A stretch of 10,862 nucleotides of DNA from an uncultured Enterobacter sp. (GCA_946477805.1 CAMKZP010000073.1:1-10862); one strand, 5' to 3'. Counted from the first letter of the stretch, positions 1 through 6,295 are shown. Numbers and translations are program-made. The notes: generated from the sequence alone by a model not told the origin.

Positions 1-7
1 AATTTCT

Positions 8-220
8 ATGTCTGGTAAAATGACTGGTCTGGTAAAATGGTTCAACGCTGATAAAGGTTTCGGCTTCATCACTCCTGACGATGGCTCAAAAGACGTGTTC
101 GTACACTTCTCTGCTATCCAGAACGATGGCTACAAATCTCTGGACGAAGGTCAGAAAGTGTCCTTCACCATCGAAAGCGGCGCTAAAGGCCCAGCAGCTG
201 GTAACGTTGTAAGCCTGTAA
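8..220 (+). CDS. cspA: Major cold-shock protein CspA
   Basis: This gene encodes a 70-residue single cold-shock domain, an RNA chaperone that binds single-stranded RNA and DNA and melts secondary structure in mRNA after temperature downshift. The two nucleic-acid-binding motifs are visible: RNP1 as KGFGFI (residues 16-21) and RNP2 as VFVHF (30-34). Length and sequence match E. coli CspA at nearly every position as I remember it, so I assign cspA rather than another csp paralogue. The ATG lies only 7 bases into the window, so the long cold-regulated 5' leader and the ribosome-binding site are cut off and cold-box regulation cannot be checked. The gene converges on ghrB, with a terminator hairpin between them. 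Confidence 0.95.
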   Translation: MSGKMTGLVKWFNADKGFGFITPDDGSKDVFVHFSAIQNDGYKSLDEGQKVSFTIESGAKGPAAGNVVSL

Positions 221-246
221 GCTTCCAACCCAGTAGCACAAAATTC

Positions 247-273
247 AAAAACCCGCCTTCTGGCGGGTTTTTT
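247..273. terminator. Rho-independent terminator between cspA and ghrB, probably bidirectional
   Basis: A 7-bp GC-rich stem (acccgcc / ggcgggt, 251-257 and 262-268) with a ttct loop is followed by a run of T. It lies 30 bp after the cspA stop codon. On the other strand the stem is followed by the complement of the A run at 247-251, and the ghrB stop codon is only 15 bp away, so the hairpin can end both convergent transcripts. Confidence 0.9.
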
Positions 274-288
274 CATTTCTACTCTCAG

Positions 289-1260
289 CTATTGGATCTG
301 CGGGTTCACGCAGTTTCTCTCAACTTTTCCGCCCAGCGCGGCGATCAGGTTGTCCACCGCGGTAGCCGCCATGCTGTAGCGCGTTTCGTGCGTTGCTGAA
401 CCGATATGGGGCAGGGCGACAACGTTTGGCAGCGTAAGCAGCGGGGAATCAACCGGCAGCGGCTCCTGCTCAAACACGTCCAGACCGGCAGCGTGGATCT
501 CACCGTTTTGCAAAGCCTCAATCAGCGCATTTTCGTCCACCACCGGGCCCCGGCCAGCGTTAATGAATATGGCCGATTTCTTCATCTTCTCAAATGCAGA
601 TTTGCCGATGAGATGATGGGTCTCCTCCGTCAGCGGCAGGATCAGGCAGACGTAGTCCGCTTCCTGCAGCAGGGTATCAAGCTCACAGTAGCGGGCGTTA
701 AAGCGTTCTTCGGCTTCACGATGATGGCGACGCGCGTTGTAGAGAATCGGCATGTTAAAGCCGAAATGCGCGCGCTGTGCCAGCGCCATACCGATGCGCC
801 CCATGCCCACAATTCCCAGGGTTTTGCCGTGAACGTCCACGCCGAACCAGTCCGGGCCAATGCTCTTTGTCCACTCGCCTGCTTTGACGCGCTCGGCCAC
901 TTCCACCACGCGGCGGGCGGTGCTGAGTACCAGTGCCATCAGCGTGTCGGCCACGGTTTCCGTCAGGGCATGCGGCGTATGCATCAGCAGAATTTTGCGT
1001 TCGTTAAGGGCATCCAGGTCGAAGTTGTCGTAACCCACGGAAATGGTCGAGGTCGCACGCAGCTTCGGCATTTTGTCCAGCAGGGCGACATCCACTTTTT
1101 CGCTTGAACCCAGCAAACCTTCGGCGTTAGCGAACGCCTCAGCGTGCTGCGCCACGGTGTCCGGGCTGAGGTTTTTCACCTGCGTGACGGTGAAGCGTTC
1201 CTCCAGGCGTTTTTGCAGATCTTCAGGCAGTGCTTTGTACAAAATGACGGACGGCTTCAT
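289..1260 (-). CDS. ghrB: Glyoxylate/hydroxypyruvate reductase B, 2-ketoaldonate reductase
   Basis: This is a 323-residue NAD(P)H-dependent D-2-hydroxyacid dehydrogenase of the cytoplasm. The Rossmann motif GMGRIG is at residues 152-157, and the family catalytic triad is present as R237 (in NAGRG), E266 (in EQEP) and H285 (in PHIG). Length and sequence closely match E. coli GhrB (TkrA), which reduces glyoxylate, hydroxypyruvate and 2-keto-aldonates such as 2-ketogluconate. A GGAG Shine-Dalgarno lies 6 nt before the ATG. The gene begins 26 bp after the MFS permease stop codon on the same strand, so co-transcription is likely. In Pseudomonas this position is held by kguD, a reductase of the same family. 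I infer that this enzyme completes 2-ketogluconate catabolism, on either the free or the phosphorylated acid. Confidence 0.92.
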   Translation of the reverse strand: MKPSVILYKALPEDLQKRLEERFTVTQVKNLSPDTVAQHAEAFANAEGLLGSSEKVDVALLDKMPKLRATSTISVGYDNFDLDALNERKILLMHTPHALTETVADTLMALVLSTARRVVEVAERVKAGEWTKSIGPDWFGVDVHGKTLGIVGMGRIGMALAQRAHFGFNMPILYNARRHHREAEERFNARYCELDTLLQEADYVCLILPLTEETHHLIGKSAFEKMKKSAIFINAGRGPVVDENALIEALQNGEIHAAGLDVFEQEPLPVDSPLLTLPNVVALPHIGSATHETRYSMAATAVDNLIAALGGKVERNCVNPQIQ

Positions 1261-1286
1261 GCTAATCTCCGTTGATTATAAAGGGT

Positions 1287-2567
1287 TCAGGCGTGTCGTG
1301 CGCCGACAGGGTGTTGTTGATTATTAGCAGGCTTAACAATCAGAGTAAGCCACACCGAGGTGAAAAGCGCTACCCCCATAAATATGTACGAAGCCGACGG
1401 GCTGCCGGTTGTTCCGTTCAGGTAGCCGACAAACCAGGAGCCAAAGAACGAGCCCAGCGCACCCATACTGTTGATTAATGCCATTGCGCCGCCCGCCACG
1501 TTACGCGGCAGCATTTCCGGGATGATAGCGAAGAACGGCCCGTACGGGGCGTACATCGCTGCACCGGCAATCACCAGCAGCGTGTAGGAGATCCAGAAGT
1601 GGTCAGGCCCGGCGGCCCAGGAGCCAATAAAGGCAAAGGCAGCGATCAGCAGCAGTGGCCAGACGAAAAGCTTACGGTTTTGCAGTTTGTCCGATGCCCA
1701 CGATGCGACAATCATCGCGATGGTGGCGGCCAGATAAGGCACAGACGACAGCCAGCCCACTTCGACCATGCCGAGGTTTTCACCGCCGCTGCGGATAATG
1801 GAAGGCAGCCACAGCACAAAGCCATACACCCCAATGCTCCAGGTAAAATACTGTGCGCACAGCAGAATGACGTTACGGGAGCGGAAGGCTTCACCGTAGT
1901 TACGCACCGCTTTCAGGCCCTGCTGCTCTTTATCCAGCTGCGCCTGCAGCGCGGCTTTTTCGTCTTCAGAGAGCCATTTCGCCTGCGCGGGCTTATCTTT
2001 TACCAGCACCCACCAGCAGAACGCCCAAATTACCGCTGGCACGCCTTCGATGATAAACATTTCACGCCAGCCAAAGGACTGTATCAGGTAGCCGGAGACC
2101 ACCGACATCCACAGCACCGTGACCGGGTTGCCGAGGATCAGAAAGGTGTTAGCGCGCGAGCGTTCGGATTTTGTGAACCAGTTGCTGATGTAGATAAGCA
2201 TCGCCGGCATGACCGCCGCCTCCACCACCCCGAGGATAAAGCGAATGGCGGCCAGCGCAGGAATATTATTCACCACGCCGGTCAGGGACGCACAGCCGCC
2301 CCACAAAATCAGGCAGACGAAGATCAGCTTGCGCACGCTGCGGCGTTCGGCGTAGATCGCGCCGGGGATCTGGAAGAAGAAGTAGCCGAGGAAGAAAAGG
2401 GCACCCAGCAGGGATGAAACGCCTTTGGTGATCCCAAGGTCTTCGGTGATCCCCGCGGCGGATGCGAAACTGAAGTTGGCACGATCGAGGTACGCCAGGC
2501 TGTACGTGATAAACACGATTGGCATGATGTACCACCAGCGTTTTGCTGCATTGGTCGAACTGTTCAT
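1287..2567 (-). CDS. kguT: MFS transporter, probable 2-ketogluconate permease (KguT-like)
   Basis: This is a 426-residue polytopic inner-membrane protein of the major facilitator superfamily, with hydrophobic segments consistent with 12 helices and a charged central loop around residues 190-225. The N-terminal YLDRANFSFA stretch (about 26-35) and the loop after helix 2 ending AERRSVRK (73-80) are typical of the anion:cation symporter family, which carries hexuronates, tartrate, phthalate and ketogluconate. An AGAGG ribosome-binding site sits 7 nt before the ATG. It lies 80 bp after the sugar kinase gene, with a GC-rich repeat in the gap, and 26 bp before ghrB. The family assignment is secure. 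The substrate is inferred from gene order, which matches kguE-kguK-kguT-kguD; 2-keto-3-deoxygluconate or another sugar acid remains possible. Confidence 0.8.
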   Translation of the reverse strand: MNSSTNAAKRWWYIMPIVFITYSLAYLDRANFSFASAAGITEDLGITKGVSSLLGALFFLGYFFFQIPGAIYAERRSVRKLIFVCLILWGGCASLTGVVNNIPALAAIRFILGVVEAAVMPAMLIYISNWFTKSERSRANTFLILGNPVTVLWMSVVSGYLIQSFGWREMFIIEGVPAVIWAFCWWVLVKDKPAQAKWLSEDEKAALQAQLDKEQQGLKAVRNYGEAFRSRNVILLCAQYFTWSIGVYGFVLWLPSIIRSGGENLGMVEVGWLSSVPYLAATIAMIVASWASDKLQNRKLFVWPLLLIAAFAFIGSWAAGPDHFWISYTLLVIAGAAMYAPYGPFFAIIPEMLPRNVAGGAMALINSMGALGSFFGSWFVGYLNGTTGSPSASYIFMGVALFTSVWLTLIVKPANNQQHPVGARHA

Positions 2568-2595
2568 AGGCTTGCCTCTGTTGTTGAGGTGGTTA

Positions 2596-2646
2596 CCCTC
2601 TCACCCTGGCCCTCTCCCCGGAGGGGGGCTCTCGCGGGGCGAGGGG
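2596..2646. repeat. GC-rich REP-like palindromic element, copy 1
   Basis: A C-rich arm (ccctctcaccctggccctct, from 2596) is followed by a G-rich arm ending ggggcgagggg. The segments ccctctcccc (2610-2619) and ggggcgaggg (2636-2645) pair with one mismatch. It fills most of the 80-bp gap between kguK and kguT and ends just before the kguK stop codon. A second copy in the same orientation lies at 5544-5578. In the operon mRNA it would fold into a stable hairpin that could stabilise the upstream message or reduce read-through to kguT-ghrB. Confidence 0.65.
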
Positions 2647-2647
2647 A

Positions 2648-3586
2648 TTATTCGTTGAGCTGTGCGCGGGTGGGTAATCCTTCGCTGTCTCCCTGAACCT
2701 GAATTGCCAGCGAGCCAATTTTGTTGCCGCGCGATACGGCCTGAGACAAGGTTTTGCCTTCCAGCAGGGCGCTAATCACCCCTACGGCAAAGCCATCGCC
2801 CGCGCCCACGGTGTCGACCACGTTCTCGACGTTCACCGCTGCGACCGCACCCTGTTCACCGTCGGCCGTTTTGAACCATGCGCCGTCGGCACCGGTTTTT
2901 AACACCACGGCTTTTACCCCTTTGTTCAGGTAAAAATCCGCAATTCCTTCCGGAGTGTTTTTCCCGGTCAGGATCATCCCTTCCTTAACGCCGGGCAGCA
3001 CCCAGTCGGCCTGGAACGCCAGGCGGTTCAGCTTCTCAACCATCTCGGCTTCGCTTTTCCACAGCACCGGGCGCAGGTTCGGATCGAAAGAGATCGTTTT
3101 GCCCTGCGCCTTCATAGTGGCGGCGGCGCGATCGAGTAAATCGTACGAGCTGGCAGACAGCGCGGCCGCTACGCCGCTCAGGTGCAGATGGCGCGCGGAG
3201 GAGAAATACGCAGCGTGATAGTCATCAACGGAGAGGTGGCTGGCTGCCGATCCTTTACGGAAGTACTCCACAATGGGATCGGTTCCATTTTCGACCTTAG
3301 ATTTCAGCTGAAACCCTGTGGCATAGCGTCCGTCGAGCGTGACGCCTGCGGCATCAATCCCCTCTTTTTTCAGTGAGTCGAGAATGAAATGACCAAAGCT
3401 GTCGTCCCCCACGCGGCTGACCCAGCCGACGTTCAGGCCGAGGCGGGCCAGCCCCGTCGCGACGTTCAGCTCGGCTCCCGCCACGCGTTTCATAAAGCGT
3501 TCCACCGCGCTCAGCTCGCCCGTTTCGGTGGCCACAAACATCGCCATCGCCTCGCCGATGGTGATGACATCCAGCGTCTTGTGCAT
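2648..3586 (-). CDS. kguK: PfkB-family sugar kinase, probable 2-ketogluconate kinase (KguK-like)
   Basis: This is a 312-residue cytoplasmic ribokinase/PfkB-fold kinase. The N-terminal PfkB region is visible (GAELNVATGLARLG, residues 37-50), as is the C-terminal signature DTVGAGDGFAVG (258-269), which carries the anion-hole glycines and the catalytic base D264. A FDPNLRPVLW segment (167-176) is characteristic of 2-keto-3-deoxygluconate kinases and their relatives. The start codon lies 3 bp after the upstream epimerase stop codon, a sign of translational coupling. In the kgu pathway this enzyme phosphorylates 2-ketogluconate to 2-keto-6-phosphogluconate. The family is certain. KDG kinase activity is the main alternative, and gene context favours the 2-ketogluconate role. 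Confidence 0.82.
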   Translation of the reverse strand: MHKTLDVITIGEAMAMFVATETGELSAVERFMKRVAGAELNVATGLARLGLNVGWVSRVGDDSFGHFILDSLKKEGIDAAGVTLDGRYATGFQLKSKVENGTDPIVEYFRKGSAASHLSVDDYHAAYFSSARHLHLSGVAAALSASSYDLLDRAAATMKAQGKTISFDPNLRPVLWKSEAEMVEKLNRLAFQADWVLPGVKEGMILTGKNTPEGIADFYLNKGVKAVVLKTGADGAWFKTADGEQGAVAAVNVENVVDTVGAGDGFAVGVISALLEGKTLSQAVSRGNKIGSLAIQVQGDSEGLPTRAQLNE

Positions 3587-3589
3587 GAT

Positions 3590-4339
3590 TTACTCCTCGC
3601 GCAGCAGGTTGACGTAATGACGGGTGACGGCCGTTAAATCCGCCCCTTCCAGCGGAAACTCGATCCCGCGCGGGGCGTCGGCCGGGAGCTGATTAAGCAG
3701 GTCCAGCCAGCGCGTGTCGGTGCGGTCCGGCGCAACGGCGCGGAGCTGGCCCCGGTGCGGAACGGCGGCTTTTACGTGGATATAACTCACGGCAGGTGCC
3801 AGATGACGCGCGGCTTCTTCGGGTGAATCTCCGACCCATAGCCAGTTGCCCATATCGAACGTCAGGGTAACGGGGAGCGCCATCACCCGGCAGGCGGCCT
3901 TGAAGCGCTGCATGGGGGCGAGCTGCCCGCAGTCGGTCTGGTCATTTTCCACCACCAGCGTCATGCCGCTTTCCTCGAGCAAAACGCGCAGGGCCTCAAG
4001 CGAGTGTTTGTCGCTAAAATGGCCCAGCGAGACTTTCAGCCACAGCGCGTTGAGCGTGCAGGCTTCGGCCAGATAGCGTGGAAGGTCCGGGTTGAGCGTG
4101 CCATCAGGCATAAACAGGGCGGCGGGCGCGGAATAGCAGGCCAGCAGGCCCAGCAGCTCGATTGATTCTCCGAGCGCAGGCAGCGCCAGCAGCTCGTCAC
4201 CGTTGAACAGCTCGCGGCGAATTTCTACGCCGTCGGCGCCAGCGCCTGCAATCACCGGAAGTATTGCCCGCTGGCCGCCAGCCTGTCGCACCTGGTCCGC
4301 GCCATAAGCGGCGGTGACCACCATTATTTTCCTGCTCAT
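3590..4339 (-). CDS. kguE: Sugar phosphate isomerase/epimerase, TIM-barrel (KguE-like)
   Basis: This is a 249-residue protein of the xylose-isomerase-like TIM-barrel family (AP_endonuc_2). Likely metal-binding or active-site positions of the fold are E39 (GVEI), E131 (VVENDQ), D162 and N165 (FDMGN), H188 (IHVK) and E227 (GIEFPLEG). I chose the ATG at 4339 because a GGAG Shine-Dalgarno lies 7 nt upstream. The open frame extends 18 codons further to 4393, but that end overlaps the operator palindrome and has no ribosome-binding site. It is the first structural gene of the block, 101 bp after the repressor gene. In Pseudomonas kguE heads the 2-ketogluconate operon and is annotated as an epimerase; its exact reaction is not well established, and none can be read from the sequence. 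Confidence 0.8.
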   Translation of the reverse strand: MSRKIMVVTAAYGADQVRQAGGQRAILPVIAGAGADGVEIRRELFNGDELLALPALGESIELLGLLACYSAPAALFMPDGTLNPDLPRYLAEACTLNALWLKVSLGHFSDKHSLEALRVLLEESGMTLVVENDQTDCGQLAPMQRFKAACRVMALPVTLTFDMGNWLWVGDSPEEAARHLAPAVSYIHVKAAVPHRGQLRAVAPDRTDTRWLDLLNQLPADAPRGIEFPLEGADLTAVTRHYVNLLREE

Positions 4340-4378
4340 TACCAGACTCCATCGCGTCATCGATAGTATTACGCTAGA

Positions 4379-4392
4379 TGGAACCGGTTCCA
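4379..4392. promoter_or_regulatory. PtxS-type operator palindrome upstream of kguE
   Basis: TGGAACCGGTTCCA is a perfect 14-bp palindrome with the central CG step typical of LacI-family operators. It differs from the Pseudomonas PtxS operator TGAAACCGGTTTCA at only two symmetric positions. It lies 39 bp upstream of the chosen kguE start and 48 bp after the repressor stop codon. A weak candidate -10 on the minus strand (TACTAT, 4368 to 4363) would place the operator over the -35 region, where repressor binding would block transcription of kguEKT-ghrB. Confidence 0.8.
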
Positions 4393-4416
4393 AAGAAAAG
4401 ATCAGGATGTTGAATT

Positions 4417-4432
4417 TATGATCGGTATCACG
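4417..4432. promoter_or_regulatory. Putative CRP-binding site upstream of kguE
   Basis: TATGA-TCGGTA-TCACG matches the CRP consensus TGTGA-N6-TCACA at 8 of 10 defined positions, four in each half. Its centre is about 68 bp upstream of a start site predicted from the candidate -10 at 4363-4368, close to class I CRP spacing. It is upstream of the PtxS-type operator, as expected for a catabolite-controlled, substrate-induced operon. This rests on consensus matching only. Confidence 0.4.
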
Positions 4433-4440
4433 AAGGGACG

Positions 4441-5457
4441 TTAACGGGCGGTAGAACCCCGAACGATCAGTTCGCCGGAAAAGACCTGCTCGCGCACGGC
4501 GTCGCTGGCCCCTTCGATACGGCGAACCACCTGCTCAACGGCGGCATAGCCGATTTGCCACGTGGGCTGCTTGAGAGTGGTGATACCCACTCCTGCCAGC
4601 TCAGCCCACTCCAGCTCGTCGAAGCCCAGAAGGCCAATGTCGCTACCCCAGTGCAGGCCAATGCGTTTCAGGGAGCGCGCAACCTGCAGCGTTAACGCAC
4701 CGTTGGCGGAGATGACCGCTTTGCGCATTCCGCGGTGGCGGGTGTGGAACTGACGCAGGGCGTTATCAATCTGGTCGGCTTCGTGCAGGGGCGTTTCGGC
4801 ATTTTCGGCAATCACCCCGGGATAGCGGGCCAGCGTGGCGTGAAAGGCACTCAAGCGTTCGCGACGCGTATTAACCGTTCCCAGCGGTTCGCTCAGGAAC
4901 AGCACTGCTTCAAAGCCCTGCTCGATAAGGTGTTCGGTTGCGGTGGTCGCGGCCTGGGTGTTATCCAGGCCGACCACGTCACAGGCAAATTCGGGAATTT
5001 TGCGATCGATAAGCACCATCGGCAGGGAAGACTGCTGCAGGCGGTTTAGCCCCTCTTCGCGCATGCCAACGGCGTTGACCACAATCCCTTCGACCTGGTA
5101 ACTGCGCAGCAGATCGAGGTAATGCAGCTCCTGATCCACTTCGTTGTTGGTGTTACACACCAGCGGGGTAAAGCCTTTTTCGCGGCAGGCGGCTTCGATG
5201 CCGCTCAGCACGTTAACAGAGTATGGGTTGGTGATATCGGCGATGATCAGCCCAATAAGCCGGGTGCGCCCGCGCTTGAGGCCGCGCGCCATGATGCTGG
5301 GACGGTAGTCGAGGTCGGCGATGGCCTGCTCAATGCGGGCCAGCAGCGCGTCGGACAGCAGGTGTTTCTCGCCGTTGAGGTAGCGTGAGATGCTGGTTTT
5401 ACCGGTTTTAGCGGCTTTCGCCACGTCGCTGATGGTCGCCCGTGTTGATTTGCTCAT
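4441..5457 (-). CDS. ptxS: LacI-family transcriptional repressor, PtxS-like
   Basis: This is a 338-residue LacI/GalR repressor. The N-terminal helix-turn-helix occupies about residues 8-27 and is followed by the hinge helix ARGLKRG (57-63) with the minor-groove leucine L60. The rest, from about RLIGLIIADITNPY (66-79), is a periplasmic-binding-protein-like sugar sensor. The recognition segment reads AAKTGKTSISRYLNG rather than the common AGVS-TVSRVLNG. A GAGGGA Shine-Dalgarno lies 8 nt before the ATG and overlaps a small hairpin. It sits directly upstream of kguE on the same strand, and a near-consensus PtxS operator lies between them. Pseudomonas PtxS represses the kgu operon and is relieved by 2-ketogluconate. 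The LacI family is certain; the PtxS identity is inferred from operator and context. Confidence 0.83.
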   Translation of the reverse strand: MSKSTRATISDVAKAAKTGKTSISRYLNGEKHLLSDALLARIEQAIADLDYRPSIMARGLKRGRTRLIGLIIADITNPYSVNVLSGIEAACREKGFTPLVCNTNNEVDQELHYLDLLRSYQVEGIVVNAVGMREEGLNRLQQSSLPMVLIDRKIPEFACDVVGLDNTQAATTATEHLIEQGFEAVLFLSEPLGTVNTRRERLSAFHATLARYPGVIAENAETPLHEADQIDNALRQFHTRHRGMRKAVISANGALTLQVARSLKRIGLHWGSDIGLLGFDELEWAELAGVGITTLKQPTWQIGYAAVEQVVRRIEGASDAVREQVFSGELIVRGSTAR

Positions 5458-5468
5458 CGCTGATTTCC

Positions 5469-5482
5469 CTCACTTTAGTGAG
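5469..5482 (-). promoter_or_regulatory. Inverted repeat overlapping the ptxS ribosome-binding site
   Basis: CTCACTTTAGTGAG has 6-bp arms around TT. In the ptxS transcript it can form a CTCAC-UAAA-GUGAG hairpin whose 3' arm overlaps the GAGGGA Shine-Dalgarno (5466-5471). It could be an RNA structure limiting translation of the repressor, or a DNA operator. It does not resemble the AACCGGTT operator near kguE. Confidence 0.35.
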
Positions 5483-5543
5483 AACACCTTAGCGGGAAAA
5501 TCAACGATGGCAAGTGGTTCATGCCGGGGTTTGCGGTCTGATG

Positions 5544-5578
5544 CCCTCACCCCGGCCCTCTCCAACAGGGAGAAGAGG
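5544..5578. repeat. GC-rich REP-like palindromic element, copy 2
   Basis: This begins ccctcaccccggccctctcc and is followed after a short loop by gggagaagagg, an imperfect complementary arm. It shares the pattern CCTCACCCYGGCCCTCTCC with the element at 2596-2646, in the same orientation. It lies just beyond the yiaD stop codon, between yiaD and ptxS. In the yiaD transcript it could form a 3' hairpin, but it lacks a T run and is not a classical terminator. Confidence 0.6.
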
Positions 5579-5586
5579 CAAGACGA

Positions 5587-6249
5587 TTACTGCACAGGAC
5601 TTAACGTAATCTCTACGCGACGGTTCTGCGCTTTGCCTTCCGCCGTGCTGTTGCTGGCGATTGGGTTTGCAGGCCCCATGCCGCTGGTGCGAATGCGTGT
5701 CGCTTCAACGCCCTGGGTTATCAGCGAGCTGGCGACGGAATCGGCGCGCTGCTGGGACAGGCGCATGTTCAGGTCCTGGCTGCCGGTGCTGTCGGTGTAG
5801 CCAGTCACGTTCACGGCGGTTTTGTTGTACTCTTTCAGCACCATCGCCACGCCGGTCAGGGTGTTTGCCCCAGCCGGTTTCAGCGTTGCGCTGCTGCTGT
5901 CGAAGGTCACGTTGTTTGGCATGTTCAGGATGATATTGTCACCGCTACGCGTCACGCTCACGCCGGTTCCCTTCATTTTGTCACGCAGTTTCGCTTCCTG
6001 GACATCCATGTAATAACCGACCCCGCCGCCCAGGGCTGCCCCTGCCGCTGCGCCAATCAGCGCGCCTTTACCGCGATCTTTTTTGGAGGAGGAGAGGGCG
6101 CCAACGCCGGCCCCAACCAGCGAGCCGATGCCCGCGCCGATGCCGGATTTACCTGCTTCGCGTTCACCGGTGTAAGGGTTGGTTGTGCAGCCAGAAACAG
6201 CAAGGGCGCCGCTCACCAGAGCGGCAATAACGAGTACGCGTTTTTTCAT
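5587..6249 (-). CDS. yiaD: Outer-membrane lipoprotein YiaD with glycine zipper and OmpA-like domain
   Basis: This is a 220-residue lipoprotein matching E. coli YiaD in length and sequence. A lipoprotein signal peptide ends in the lipobox AVSGC, with acylated C21 and a threonine at +2, which predicts outer-membrane sorting. Residues 37-79 are a glycine-zipper segment rich in GxxxG. Residues 108-220 form an OmpA C-terminal domain, with D159 and R168 (in QQRADSV) at the positions that bind diaminopimelate of peptidoglycan. E. coli YiaD is a multicopy suppressor of temperature-sensitive bamD mutants, which links it to envelope assembly. The ATG is preceded by AAGGA. It is transcribed away from bisC, and a GC-rich repeat follows its stop codon. 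Confidence 0.95.
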   Translation of the reverse strand: MKKRVLVIAALVSGALAVSGCTTNPYTGEREAGKSGIGAGIGSLVGAGVGALSSSKKDRGKGALIGAAAGAALGGGVGYYMDVQEAKLRDKMKGTGVSVTRSGDNIILNMPNNVTFDSSSATLKPAGANTLTGVAMVLKEYNKTAVNVTGYTDSTGSQDLNMRLSQQRADSVASSLITQGVEATRIRTSGMGPANPIASNSTAEGKAQNRRVEITLSPVQ

Positions 6250-6276
6250 CTTCTTTCCTTAATCCTTTTTATTCTT

Positions 6277-6295
6277 TGCCACGACGCGCGTGGCA
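6277..6295 (-). promoter_or_regulatory. Perfect 7-bp inverted repeat in the yiaD upstream region
   Basis: TGCCACG-ACGCG-CGTGGCA has 7-bp perfect arms and a 5-nt loop, and is 28 bp upstream of the yiaD start. Next to it on the minus strand is CATAAT (6305 to 6300), a 5 of 6 match to a -10 box without a convincing -35. If that promoter is used, the repeat spans the expected transcript start, so it could be an operator or a 5' mRNA hairpin. No T run follows on either strand, so it is not a terminator. Confidence 0.35.

Noticed and set aside
406..1107. Plus-strand 233-codon open frame opposite ghrB
   Set aside because: It is the antisense of a well-conserved dehydrogenase gene, has no family motif and no ribosome-binding site; a high-GC shadow frame.
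1599..2417. Plus-strand 272-codon open frame opposite kguT
   Set aside because: Low-complexity composition rich in H, R, Q and G, typical of antisense to a membrane-protein gene; no recognisable domain or start signal.
4340..4393. Upstream start for kguE at 4393
   Set aside because: It would put the start inside the operator palindrome, has no ribosome-binding site and adds residues unlike the family; GGAG favours 4339.
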